Below the pieces are notes generated by a model. The model saw nothing but the letters and a program-made list of their open reading frames with translations. It had not been told where the DNA came from and ran no database searches. Made by a program: the position numbers and the translations under genes. A stretch of DNA of 64,000 bases from Owenia fusiformis (lineage: Eukaryota; Annelida; Polychaeta; Sabellida; Oweniidae). Shown here in pieces: positions 26,618 through 37,900 of this stretch (its first letter is position 1; each line of letters starts with the position of its first letter). Location: positions 37,005,425-37,069,424 of the forward strand of contig CAIIXF020000010.1 of assembly GCA_903813345.2 (NCBI GenBank), read 5' to 3'.

Positions 26618-27067
26618 GTATGTAAATTATAATTGCATGATCAAAACACTTCAAAATTAGAAAGCAATGAACAAATTACTTCCTGCCTGTCTTGCTTCAA
26701 AACCCTAGACCTCCCCCCTATCTTTTAACAACCTGTAGATAAAGGGGAAGACTAACTTTTTGTAGTCTAAAAATGACATATGTAGCAATATATGAGGTTA
26801 AAGCTTTTCTTCTTGATGCTCTAACATCACACTTTTGTCTCATGACGAGCTTATTATATTGATCTAATTGGATTATCCTTTTGGATTATTTTGGTTGTTC
26901 TTATCCATAATATATTACTAAATTTTGACATAGTTTTGCAATTTTGACCTACTTTTGATGCTCTAAGCTTTTTGGCATCAAAATATCGCATCATATACAT
27001 GTTTCATATTATACAGAATCACTGAATGGTGTCATTTTTTTCAACTTTGAATGAATTATGTTTTTAG

Positions 27068-27213
27068 ATACAGAAAAACAATCGCGAGAGACTCGAAGGA
27101 AAAACTTAAATTGGTGATCATTAACATCGAACAAGAGGACCAAGGAGAATATAGATGTACAGGAAATGTAGCAGGAAGGGATCAAGAGATGAACGTCGTG
27201 CTCAACTTGAAAC
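27068..27213 (+). CDS. NCAM/Fas2-like: Ig1 second-half exon, NCAM-like protein
   Basis: Acceptor atgtttttag, donor gtatga. It completes Ig1 with the canonical D-x-G-x-Y-x-C signature (EDQGEYRCTGN) and ends in phase 1, the usual border between Ig domains. Confidence 0.93.
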
Positions 27214-27487
27214 GTATGAAATTATTTAGATATTAGATGTGATCTAAACATGTAGAGCTTTGGAAGCATGAAAGACTTTTATTCGAATGATCAAGTGAAA
27301 AACTGTCTAGGCTAAAATTGAATTTCCATACATGCTGAAAAATGTGGATAACTTTAAGTATAGTCCTAACTGATAGATGGCTCTGGGGTATATTTAAATA
27401 CTTACATTTTATAGGAACTTAATATATAGTTTATCTTTTGATATTGATTTAGAAATATGTAGAAATATTTTATTCTGACTTTTTTAG

Positions 27488-27622
27488 AGGATATTAAGTT
27501 TGTTGATGCCCCAACTCCACAAAACCCTGAACAGTACACCAATGCCCTGATAAAGTGTGTTGCGAGTGGTTCTCCAAATCCTGAGATTTCCTGGTACTTC
27601 AAGGGCAACCTAATAAATACAG
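27488..27622 (+). CDS. NCAM/Fas2-like: Ig2 first-half exon, NCAM-like protein
   Basis: Acceptor tttttttag, donor gtatat, phase 1 to phase 1. It encodes the first cysteine (LIKCVASGSP) and the core tryptophan (EISWYFKG) of Ig2. Because both its donor and the next acceptor are phase 1, a small symmetric exon can be inserted here without frame change (see 28588). Confidence 0.93.
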
Positions 27623-27693
27623 GTATATGTCATTCTTTTCAGAATTATTACCAATTATGTAATTACATTTTCCATGATATAAGTAAGGTGTAT

Positions 27694-27896
27694 CAGTGAT
27701 CTCCACAGGTTTTTTCTCAGGTGGGTGCAAAATTCTCATTTTCACAATTAAGACCAAAATTGGTCAAAATACACCAATTTTCATGATTTTTCTGGCTTAT
27801 AAGTACGGATGCAAATGGATTTTCAGATGGGTGCAAGCCTATTTCCAAAATCTTAGGTGGGTGCACCCACTTGCTTTAATGCTGGGGAGATCACTG
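27694..27896. mobile_element. MITE with cagtgatctcc termini, intronic
   Basis: The left end cagtgatctccacag is mirrored by ctggggagatcactg. Internally tgggtgcaa recurs in both halves. Degenerate relatives occur near 2838-2950 and 12370-12425. The 86-codon frame over it is incidental. Confidence 0.65.
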
Positions 27897-28587
27897 TGTG
27901 TTTTACCATACCCAAACATGTTCTTTATTGGTATTGCTTCAACATCCCATTACTGATTTCACCTGTTGTCATACATTTGCTTGGTTTTAAATAAAGTTAC
28001 TTTAGAAAATAACATAAATTCAAAATGGCCATCGCAACAACTCTATTTAACATTGCCAAGATAGGAGAAAAACATAAAATCTGCTATAATTTCTATATGA
28101 TTGATATAATCCTTCTGGGATATCTCCCAAAAAATCATAACAGTCTTCACAACTTTGATAATACTTTATATCTCTAAATTCATGTGTGCTCCTTAGTGTG
28201 ATATCTGATATTTTCTTCTATACATTTAATGCAATATTAAGTTAGCTGTTTGAGTGGCCAAATGGGTCAATATGACAATATTCATTTAAGGTCTATGTTT
28301 TGCATAAAAGTAGCACATGTAGTGGGAAAGTAGTGTTTGAAAGTACAGCAGCATGAAAACACCTGGGAATAGCTTTCCTTAGGATATTTTAAATTTATAT
28401 AATGGGCATGACATAGAATGCAGCGAGCAATATTTTAATCCTTTGTACTAACTTGCGTTAAATATATCTTGGAACTACAGTACCAGGTAAATAGATGACC
28501 AAAAATTCAACTAAATGTAAAAGTTTTAATATGATAAGGCATTTCAATATAATATTATAAATTATTTAATTTTTTCCTGCATTATAG

Positions 28588-28596
28588 AAGAAGAGG
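28588..28596 (+). CDS. NCAM/Fas2-like: Candidate 9-nt microexon within Ig2
   Basis: The nine bases aagaagagg sit between a good acceptor (tttttcctgcattatag) and a good donor (gtaagc). Spliced between 27622 and 29500 it keeps the phase-1 frame and inserts three acidic residues (EEE) near the middle of Ig2. A 6-nt version using the next AG is also in frame. In vertebrate NCAM a 30-nt alternative exon (VASE) is inserted similarly between two half-domain exons, but in Ig4, so this would be an analogue rather than the same exon. No transcript evidence is available here. Confidence 0.5.
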
Positions 28597-29499
28597 GTAA
28601 GCCAGACTTAGCTTATGTACCAAATTTTATCCATTGTCGAGTTACATATTGTTGTATCTAATACACTATGATATTATTATTATTTTGTAATAATTTTTGT
28701 GATCAGTGTTACGCTTTTAGTTTTGAAATAATATTTTTTATTTATTTATTTAATATCGGTTGTCTTGTATGCACTTTTATAGTTTTCATTTTGTTTAGTT
28801 CTTATTTCACAAAATTCAATATAATCTTTTCATTTTTGGTAGCAAAATCTATCATAAAAATTTAAAATATTTTAGAGACAGAGCCTTAGTTGAAAAATTT
28901 GATAAAGTTGCTTTCTATATTAAGCATGATTCAACCTTTCATTATTTTACTAGTTAATCTACTTAGTGATCTTTCTTTAATAATTTTTATGTTTTAACCT
29001 TTTGTAACTTTTTGCCTTTTTATTATTCACTAACATAGTTTAGTTTTAGAAACTGTTCAAAATGTTTTGGATGTGCTTGATAAATTACTAATATTGATAT
29101 TTTAATAAAATATTATCATTAATTACAAAAGAATTGAAACAGTTTGTATCTTTTGCTAATGAATATGTATTTAGTGCCTTGTCTTGAGATTTGCCTAATC
29201 TTTCTTCATGTTTTTTGGCTACTTCTAACTTTACAAACTCCTACCATTCTCATTTTCATTCATTTAACATAGTTTTCATAAAATATTTTGCACGCTATTC
29301 AAAATTCATCACGATTTTGGGAACCCTTATTATTAATTATTATTATATGGTATCACCAAGATATGATTATTATTACTAAAATATAATATTATTACTAAAG
29401 TATTGAGTCTTTTTTGTAAAAAAGCATTTCTAAATAGCCAACATTAAGTGTCAAATAAGCATATTTGAATCACAAATATTTTATTTCTTAACATTTTAG

Positions 29500-29637
29500 G
29501 AGGTCGATATCGCCAGGAAAATGATGGAATGAGGATTCTGAATATAACAAAAGCTGACAATGGAGTGTATACCTGCCAGGCTGAAGTGGCACAGCATGGT
29601 GACTTGAAGAGACAGGATATAGACGTCAGGGTGTCTA
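29500..29637 (+). CDS. NCAM/Fas2-like: Ig2 second-half exon, NCAM-like protein
   Basis: Acceptor aacattttag, donor gtaagt, phase 1 to phase 1. It encodes the second half of Ig2 with ADNGVYTCQAEV and a glycosylation sequon (NIT). Confidence 0.93.
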
Positions 29638-29824
29638 GTAAGTAACTTGATTAATGTTTGAAATTCACAGTTGCCTCATAGCTAATATCATTTATGTTTC
29701 CACTTTTGGCATGATATTAAGATGAACCTTATAACACAAGTGATTCTCCAACAGACTCGTCGCTTTTTAAAGGATCACATAATTCAGAGTAGAATGTTAA
29801 TTTAAACTCTCGTTTGTTTAAAGA

Positions 29825-29960
29825 AACATTTTACGATGGTCATATTTGGAAATGTAAAATACTGCAAAAAGAGTAGAATTTTAAAGAAATAAAATACATA
29901 TGTAAAGAGACGTGTAGTCAATACTCTAAATTGTATAGAAATACCAGAAAAGCTAAAGCC
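29825..29960 (-). repeat. Dispersed repeat family, reverse intronic copy
   Basis: It shows tggtcatatttggaaatgta, then ctctaaattgtatagaaa, in the reverse order of the family core, and is truncated before the caaattttagag end. Confidence 0.6.
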
Positions 29961-30118
29961 AAATGGAATATTATTATTATTATGATAAACATGCTTAGAT
30001 GGACTACATGCTGTTTTGCTTGAAGCATGGTTAAGGGTATGCCTTCTATTGAGAGGGAGACTAATTAGATACAGGGTGTGTCACGATTATGGTGGAGATG
30101 AGGCAAGATGACAAGGGA

Positions 30119-30517
30119 TTACTGGGGCAACCAATTTGCATTTTTTCTCAACCACAGCCAACGAGAGCAACGTTCAGCTTCACTTCCTAGGGTAATCATT
30201 GCTTTCTTGCGCTTGCAAGATGGTAAACCAAGCGACTTGAACATCCAGTCCATAGACTTGGCTGGAAAACCTCTGCAGCCTTCATCCACAGGGAAACAGT
30301 GTGGCTGCCATCCTCTTCGCTTGGCATTAGTTACAATGTCCTCGTATTTCAACTTTTTTAATTCGTGGGATTCTTCTACCCGCTCCTCCCAGGCTACAGT
30401 TAACTCAACAAGAATGATGGTCTGCGTTGTTTCTGAGGTGATGGTGATGTCTGGCCTCAGAGTGGTGCTGACTACATGCTGGAGGAGAACAAGCTGTTTA
30501 ACAACATCAACTTTCAT
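30119..30517 (-). pseudogene. Fragment of retroelement-associated protein, antisense in intron
   Basis: An open minus-strand frame of 132 codons has segments RPDITI, ILVELTVAWEER and GWQPHCFPVDEGCRGFPAKS, ending WLWLRKNANWLPQ then stop. I recall closely similar sequence (VELTVPWEE, then CYPVEVGCRGF) in many marine-invertebrate proteins annotated as reverse-transcriptase-like, where it forms the C-terminal part. This is from memory and not checked. The frame has no internal stop or visible shift, but upstream parts of such a protein are absent, so it is a truncated copy. It lies wholly within the intron 29638-30618. Confidence 0.6.
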
Positions 30518-30618
30518 AAACCAATCATATGCTGATAAATTATTATGTTGTTTATCTGTCTATTTTGTTAGCACCTAAGCCTTGCCTGGATGAAATTTAA
30601 AATTTTTTCTTATTTCAG

Positions 30619-30731
30619 TCAAGCCTGTAATAACTTCTGGACCCGGTGTACTGAAACGTTATGAGGGGCAGATGGCGGAGATTGGTTGCCTAGCTACGGC
30701 AACACCCTCTGCAAAATACGAGTTTTTCAAA
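30619..30731 (+). CDS. NCAM/Fas2-like: Ig3 first-half exon, NCAM-like protein
   Basis: Acceptor cttatttcag, donor gtaaga; phase 1 in, phase 0 out. It encodes the first cysteine of Ig3 (EIGCLATATP). The usual core tryptophan is replaced (AKYEFFK). Confidence 0.92.
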
Positions 30732-31135
30732 GTAAGAAAGTTTACCATTTGTACCCTTTGCTAGATCCACCATTCATCTGAACTCTTAAGATTAGAAATG
30801 ATCCCTAGATTTATCCTTTGTCCAATCAGAATGTGCCTAATCAGGAATTCTAAAAATAGAATATTGTATTTCTACTTAATTTGATGGCCGTTTTAATTTG
30901 TTTTTAATTTGTTAAAGTCTGCCAAATTAAGTAGCCGCCAAATTCCCCGGTAATTTTAGTACCATCTAAATTAATACCACTAGTGCATTGTAATATTGCA
31001 ACTCTGCCAAATTAATTAGCTGCAAAATGTTCAAAACAGCAAAAAACAAAAATAAGTAGCGCCAAATTATGTTCAAGTGCAGGATCTGCTCTGTTTTGAA
31101 ATTTAAAAATTATGATAAAAGTCTAAAATTTTCAG

Positions 31136-31304
31136 GATGAGAGTCAGAATGCAATTACGACTTCCCCAGATTTCGATGTTGATGAGGTGAAAGGGACATT
31201 GGTCATAAAACGAACAAACCATCGCCGTGACAATGGATCATATACATGCCGTGCCTGGAACAAAATTGGAGAAGACTTTCAAACTGGATCATTGGCTGTG
31301 ATAG
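31136..31304 (+). CDS. NCAM/Fas2-like: Ig3 second-half exon, NCAM-like protein
   Basis: Acceptor aaaattttcag, donor gtatta; phase 0 in, phase 1 out. It contains DNGSYTCRAWNK, with the NGS sequon just before the second cysteine. Confidence 0.93.
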
Positions 31305-31541
31305 GTATTATAAAAATGTTGTTATTTAGTATCAAGTACTCCTTGTCTAGTCTTTCGGCAGTGTTCTGCATATAATGTTATCTATGCAATATTTTAAAGT
31401 CATTGTAACTGCCATACTCAAAAAAGCTGTAAAAAACTTTTCCTGTTATATTCAAAAGACTATTTGTTTAAAAATGAAAATTTATATGTGTAATATTTAT
31501 ATTTGTGTAACTCTGATATATTGATATTCGTTCTTTTTCAG

Positions 31542-31681
31542 TTCTGCCAAAGTATACCAGATTTAACAATATCACAGCGAATATAGGACTTGGGGCAAGC
31601 TTGGAGTGTATCGTAGATGCGTACCCTAGACCTGAAATGAAGTTCAGAAAGGTCGGGAATGAGGACTATTACACTGATGAT
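31542..31681 (+). CDS. NCAM/Fas2-like: Ig4 first-half exon, NCAM-like protein
   Basis: Acceptor ttctttttcag, donor gtaagt; phase 1 in, phase 0 out. Ig4 cysteine in LECIVDAYPRP, with phenylalanine at the tryptophan position (MKFRK) and a sequon NIT. Confidence 0.92.
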
Positions 31682-31989
31682 GTAAGTGGGTTTTGTTGCA
31701 ATAAAAACATATGTTTATATGATGTTAATTATATTCTTTCAAGTCTCTATACAAAAATAAAGTAAATTGAAAATATCATTTCAGTCATGGAGAATTATGT
31801 CATGATTGCTTTTCCATAATATATTTTTTTGCAGTTGATTCTGACCTCTTTTGGTGAAACACTGATAAACAATGTATTGGCTAAATTTAGTACTATAATG
31901 TCATAATTGGTAGACAGTAATTGTTTTTCATAAAGTTCTAAACAGCTTTAATAAATGAACTGACCCAGTTCCAAATTTTCTTTTAATAG

Positions 31990-32143
31990 CCCACTCAAAG
32001 AATCTACGTCGAGAGAAACCCGCAGAATTCTCTGACACTGAAATTTAAAGATGTCCGCCCATCAGATACAGGAAACTATACTTGCGAGGCCAACAATGAC
32101 CCTGCCAATATTAAATTCAAGAATGGAACATTGAGAGTTTTAT
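31990..32143 (+). CDS. NCAM/Fas2-like: Ig4 second-half exon, NCAM-like protein
   Basis: Acceptor ttcttttaatag, donor gtaagt; phase 0 in, phase 1 out. It encodes SDTGNYTCEANND and the sequons NYT and NGT. Confidence 0.93.
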
Positions 32144-32442
32144 GTAAGTTAAACATGTTCAAATGTTCCTGTTTTTACCATACATTTATTTTTTAGTAAT
32201 TATGTTTTTATTAAATCCACAATTTGAAAGATTTTTAACTTATGTTATTCCGAATAATCAATGTTTTGCATTTTATTTGTAAAATTCAAATATTTGATCT
32301 TTTATTACTTCTCTTTGAGTAGATTTAGAAATAATTAAGAGAGATTATTTAGGGATCATTAACATCTGTATGGTAACAAAAGATTTTTGTCGCTATCATC
32401 TTGTAATGAAATCCAATAGCTCTAAATTTTATTTTCTTCCAG

Positions 32443-32568
32443 TCCCGCCAAACTTTGATGACCAGCCTTACAACGAATTCTACGTCTTTCAAGGCCGACA
32501 GCGAAACTTGACGTGCATTGTGAATGCAGGACCGAGGCCCAATATTGCATTCTACAAACAAAGTATAG
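32443..32568 (+). CDS. NCAM/Fas2-like: Ig5 first-half exon, NCAM-like protein
   Basis: Acceptor ttttcttccag, donor gttagt, phase 1 to phase 1. It encodes NLTCIVNAGPRP and IAFYKQ, again phenylalanine where tryptophan is usual. The donor is less typical and is followed almost at once by a 25-bp tandem repeat. Confidence 0.92.
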
Positions 32569-32576
32569 GTTAGTGT

Positions 32577-33064
32577 TTTACCGTTTAATGCCAATTCTCT
32601 TTTAACTGTTTAATGCCAATTCTCTTTTAACTGTTTAATGCCAATTCTCTTCTAACTGTTTAATGCCAATTCTCTTTTAAATGTTTAATGCCAATTCTCT
32701 TTTAACTGTTAAATGCCAATTCTCTTTTAACTGTTTAATGCCAATTCTCTTTTAACTGTTAAATGCCAATACTCTTTTAACTGTTTAATGCCAATTCTCT
32801 TCTAACTGTTTAATGCCAATTCCCTTTTAACTGTTAAATGCCAATTCTCTTTTAACTGTTTAATGCCAATTCCCTTTTAACTGTTAAATGCCAATTCTCT
32901 TTTAACTGTTTATTGCCAATTCTCTTTTAACTGTTTAATGCCAATTCTCTTTTAACTGTTTAATGCCAATTCTCTTCTAACTTTTTAATGCCAATTCTCT
33001 TTTAACTGTTTAATGCCAATTCTCTTTTAAATGTTTAATGCCAATTCTCTTTTAACTGTTTAAC
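32577..33064. repeat. Minisatellite, 25-bp unit, ~19.5 copies, intronic
   Basis: Unit tttaatgccaattctctttt followed by aactg, with few variants. It starts about 8 bp after the exon ending at 32568 and fills more than half of that intron. Confidence 0.93.
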
Positions 33065-33431
33065 ACCAATGTTGGGTTTTTTAGGAAGCTTTGTATAATG
33101 TTTCATCTGTATTTCAACAAATTTTCTCTCTTTATATGATGATAAAAAATATTCATAAAATAAATGGACACACGTAAACTATTTACTTAGTGATGCTTTA
33201 ATGAATTCTGGTCATATCTGAGAACAGCATTATTTGGGTAAACGCAAATTTCTGAGTTTAGTAAGTTATCAAATTGAGAATATTTGCTGATCTTATGGAG
33301 CTTGGCTTTCTTTCATGAATAAAAGAATTTACATTGACGCTTGTTTCAGGAATTTTAATGTTAACCTGTCTAGCTGTTGCTTAGCAACTTTAACATTTAA
33401 AAATGTTAAAACTCTTAAATGATTATTCCAG

Positions 33432-33650
33432 ATAAAGATGGCCAAGTAGGACCCATGCAACAGATTGTGTCAAATGAAACATTCCGTATATATGAGCTGC
33501 CAATTCTGCGAGAAGTCCAGCAGTATGAGTTTAGAATGCAGATAAGGGTTACTCCCGAAAATAGATGGTGGTTGTTTAAAGGCTTGTACTCATGTAACGC
33601 AACAAACCCACATGGCAGCAAGGGTCACATTATTAACATCAAAGAAGCCA
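33432..33650 (+). CDS. NCAM/Fas2-like: Ig5 second-half exon, NCAM-like protein
   Basis: Acceptor ttattccag, donor gtaagt, phase 1 to phase 1. It completes Ig5 with GLYSCNATNPHG and sequons NET and NAT. At 73 codons it is longer than the other second-half exons, with an extended stretch before the final cysteine (VTPENRWWLFKG). Confidence 0.92.
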
Positions 33651-33974
33651 GTAAGTCTAAAAAGTGCCTTTAATAAGAAATTGTTCAGAGGCTCAGGGGT
33701 CTTTTTTTCAAAAATATTGTAGTACGATATCAATCCCATGTCTGTAACTAAGTGCTGATGGAAATATTGCAAAACATCTTTTCTTGGAGTTCAGTTTTGG
33801 AACATTAGTAGCTTATTATTTTTGTGGAATATTGTATATTCGTCAACACCTGTCCTAGATGACAGTTTTAAAGAAGTTGAAAGTAACAACAATGAACTCA
33901 GAATCACTGGCATGATACTTTACATGTAAGCAAACCCGTCCTTTGAGCTTTTTTTGAGCTTTGCACTTACTCCT

Positions 33975-34118
33975 GATGGGGTAAACATCAAATCACTATT
34001 GGATATAAGTCCCTGTGTAAGAGATGGGGTAAACATCAAATCACTATTGGATATAAGTCCCTGTGTAAGAGATGGGGTAAACATCAAATCACTATTGGAT
34101 ATAAGTCCCTGTGTAACA
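33975..34118. repeat. Tandem repeat, 48-bp unit, 3 copies, intronic
   Basis: Unit begins gatggggtaaacatcaaatc and ends ccctgtgtaaga; three nearly identical copies. The repetitive 71-codon frame through it is not a gene. Confidence 0.9.
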
Positions 34119-34267
34119 GATCTAATTGTTCTATTGTTGAATTATAATGAACGTTGTACATGTTTTTAGGTTTTTTATAAATTGAATGTAAATAATTTAC
34201 CGCTATAAATACCAATTAAAAATAAACAAACAAGCATACTTACTTGAACTATTCTGTAATTTTAAAG

Positions 34268-34423
34268 CTATCCCAGGACCACCCAGGACCGTTAGCACAC
34301 TCTCAGTGCGAACCACCACTGTTGAACTAGAGGTGACTGAACCAGAAAACAATGGGGGAATGATCATTTTGGGATATACAGTTGAATATGGAGAGGCTGT
34401 TAACAAGCAATCATTTGATAAAG
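34268..34423 (+). CDS. NCAM/Fas2-like: FN3-1 first-half exon, NCAM-like protein
   Basis: Acceptor gtaattttaaag, donor gtaaat, phase 1 to phase 1. It begins the first fibronectin type III domain with PGPPRTVSTLS and later LGYTVEYGE, the typical proline-rich start and Y-x-V-x-Y strand. Confidence 0.92.
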
Positions 34424-34835
34424 GTAAATGACTATGAAATGAGGCCTGTCATATTTTGAGATAATAAAAGCAGTGCCCTCTGGTCTTTTGGTACGGACCA
34501 GTTGATTTTTTCAGTAGGTATAAGAAAATAACATGGCAGCTGGTCCGTTATGTCTGTAAGTTCTGAAAAGGGAAAAATGCCATGGGAAGTCTTGAGGAAA
34601 AGTTTTGTTTATGATTGTTCACTGCACATAGGTTTATCAATTAATGCATGGAATCAAAATCTCAGATTTTTCAATGAAGTCATTTAATTCAGCCATCCTA
34701 AAGTGGAAGCTGACACGCTGCACAGTAATATGTTAAAGACTAGTCCTGCACCGGAAGTTTAGATCGCAGTTTGTTAATTGTATGTTTCACTAAAGACTAA
34801 ATGCTAAAATTTGATTAAAAAAAATTTGTTTTTAG

Positions 34836-34955
34836 GAGATAGAATTTTAATTGAAGACTTGACGCCATCTCAGTCCTACCAGTTCCGTGTCAGAGCTCGA
34901 AACGATGTTGGCGAAGGCGAAGTGAAAATATTGCCAGTCACCACACAAGCAATCC
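34836..34955 (+). CDS. NCAM/Fas2-like: FN3-1 second-half exon, NCAM-like protein
   Basis: Acceptor ttgtttttag, donor gtaagt, phase 1 to phase 1. It carries the FN3 signature LTPSQSYQFRVRARNDVGEG (tyrosine corner and N-x-x-G loop). Confidence 0.94.
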
Positions 34956-37900
34956 GTAAGTGAATTTCAACATTTACAGAATGTATTGTCATTTTTGAAA
35001 GTAGACAGTTATGAATAGAGTTCCAATTTATTGTATTGTGTTTTTTGTAATGAATTGTTTTTTGTGATGATGTATGGTTGATATTATTATAAAGTATTTG
35101 TAGATATTTAAATGATTTAGAATGGGTTTTTATGGCTGTTTATTCCCATACATATATCTTCACATATTACACCCAAAGTATATTGAAATTGAAAGAATTG
35201 AGCTAAAAATATGATTTGTGACTCGCCACTTTATATAACATAATAATAAAAAGTGTGAATCAATGTGTGGGAATATTCAACTTAGTTAATTATGAATTTG
35301 TCAAATTACCGAAGTTTTTTCTTGAAACCCATCACAACTGTCATGTTTTGAAATGCCAAAATGAGAAAAAACAATGAAAATAAAGAGAATTGAAGATTCC
35401 TGGCATGAAGTCAAGACTCTAAATTGTTTAGAAATGCAAGCAAATCAAGCAATTCATTCAAATTGTAGTGAGAAATTGCGTAGAATAAACATGACTTTGT
35501 GATGAATTTAAGTATGGATTATGTTTTTTTCCCAAGTATAAAGATAGGGGTAAAATAGAGGTTAATGTCACACATCTTCCCGCCCTATTTTTAGTAAATA
35601 ACCCCGGAATATTTTTATTCATGATAATATGAAACTAAGACAACCAATAAGGGAGACAAACCCTCTTTTCTAAAACACAATTTTTAACAGAAAAGAAGGT
35701 TTATGTCCTATAGTATTATGTTAGTTACAAATATGAATCTTGAATAGTCTAGGGTTATAAGATGACAAGAGAGAGCTTTCGATATAAGTTATTCAGAATA
35801 CGTATACGCAAACCTGTACTTGTTTCTCGCTCTCAGCTGGTGTTTCAAGTGACATAATTACTACTATTTTCAACCTAATACTCGAATCTACTGTAACTTG
35901 AGGGAAGTAAACAGTACAAATGGGAGAACCGATCCCAAGAGGACCATAATTTAAAATGTTCACAAACAAGTTAGCAGGCCCGTAGCCAGGATTTGTCAAG
36001 GGGGGTTCACTTTTTGAAAAATTCCCGGAGGGTTCACTTGTGACAATTTTGGTCCAAAAATGGCCAAAATCACTTAAAAAGTGCTTAGAATGGTGAAAAA
36101 CTGCATGATTTTGAAAGATTTTTTGGTCAGGGGGGGGGGGGTCGCTAGAACCCATCGAACCCCCTGGCTACGGGCCTGAGTTATCTTAAAGAAAGTTTAA
36201 TTTCACCTCTCTTGTATATACAATTTAACCAACTGAGTTTAGTGCCATCTATTGGCAGTCTCCAAGACTATTACATAGCAATTTTACCAAGTTTATTATT
36301 CAAAAGAAAATTCAAGAATTACCTTGAAATCATTTGGTTATGTTTTATATAGAGTACAGGAGGCAAGGTCATCCATATTGCTTTTTGTCGGACGCTTGTC
36401 TCAATCGTGCACCCGACACGTATCAGTATAGATGGCACTGTTTCCCTGACCTCATAGTGTCACATTGTATATGTTTATGACGGCGTATTGATTTTCCAGG
36501 ATCGTAGTTTTGTTCTGTTTGTAATAATATTTTGTTGTGTCTTTTTCTCTGCTCTTGATTCTAATTCCACGTAAATAGCCCAAGGCGGTATGTAGTTCAA
36601 TAAAAAGGTGGTAAAAACTCAAACTATTTCCAATCTTCTAAATTGGGCTAGTTTAAGAGGTCTCAGAGTTTGATAGGCCTTATAAGTTTGGCAGGCCTGT
36701 TATCTAGGCCTTATCTTGTGTTCCATTTAGTTTTGCGGGCCTGTTTAAAAGGTCTTATGTTAAGTTTATATTAAGTTCCATTTATTTTGCTTGTTGAATG
36801 GAAGAAAGTGTCAATTCATTATTCTAAATTGTTAGTAAACTACAGGGTATCAAATAATTATTTTTCCTTTTTATTTGACACCCTGTACCTATACATGTAT
36901 GTAGTGTTAATTAAATTTCCTGAATAACACAACTTTGTATCTCATTTCAAAATTCATTAAGTCTTTGAAAATTGATGATGCATGGTTATAAAATGAAAAA
37001 TATTATTTATGTACAACTTAAGCATGGCTTAGAGAAGTCTAGAAGTAATATATCTTGATTGTTGTTGACTTTTTATTTGCGTAAATTTATTTCTATAGAC
37101 CAATTTTTGCCAAGATGGCCTTTTTGTATATGCTAGCTTAAGAGAGATGTCCATGTGTGTTATTTCAACATTTACCAAATTTTGGTTTGTCAAAAAATAT
37201 TCGTCTTTTTGTATTATTTCCCCAGACCATCCACAAAGCAATTATTCTTTCATTGTTTAATACGTTGAAACCTTTCAGATATATAGTTTTGTGAAAATAG
37301 TTTTATTTTCAAAATTTGGTCAAAATATGAGATTTTTGTCACTATAAGATCATATTTGTGAAAGTAAGATTTCTTGTAAAACTGTCAAGATTATTTTAGC
37401 AAGTGATCCATTTGTTTTAGTAGTAGTCTCAATTTTACAATACAGACCCTTATAACAGTAGCAGATTAATGATATATACCATCCAAGCATGTTTTGTTGT
37501 TGTTTGTCTCCATGGTAAAATGAATTCCTATGTATATATTTTGCAAGACATTAGATATACTAATATTTCCCAAAAATGGATGTCTCATGCGCTTCACTCA
37601 AATTTTAGAGAGCAATGAAAGAAATAAGAAAGAAATTAAGTAAACTGGCATGTAAGTTATATAGAAATGATGAAAATTCAAAATTCTAATTGTTCCTTCA
37701 GCTGTTCAAAGAGAAACAAAAATGTGGATTAAGCATGTTGAGAGAGAGATTTAGGGATAATCATACCCAGTTAGATGTTGTAAAGCCTATTGGTTAAGTA
37801 ATCTTAACACAATGTATAATAATAATAGTCTATACTCATTATCTTGTTGCTATAGTAACCTTTTATTACATATAGTAGTCCTTTCACCACATATATTTTA

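Noticed and set aside
30108-30578. 156-codon + strand frame
   Set aside because: It is the antisense shadow of the retroelement-associated minus-strand frame, which shows the recognisable motifs.
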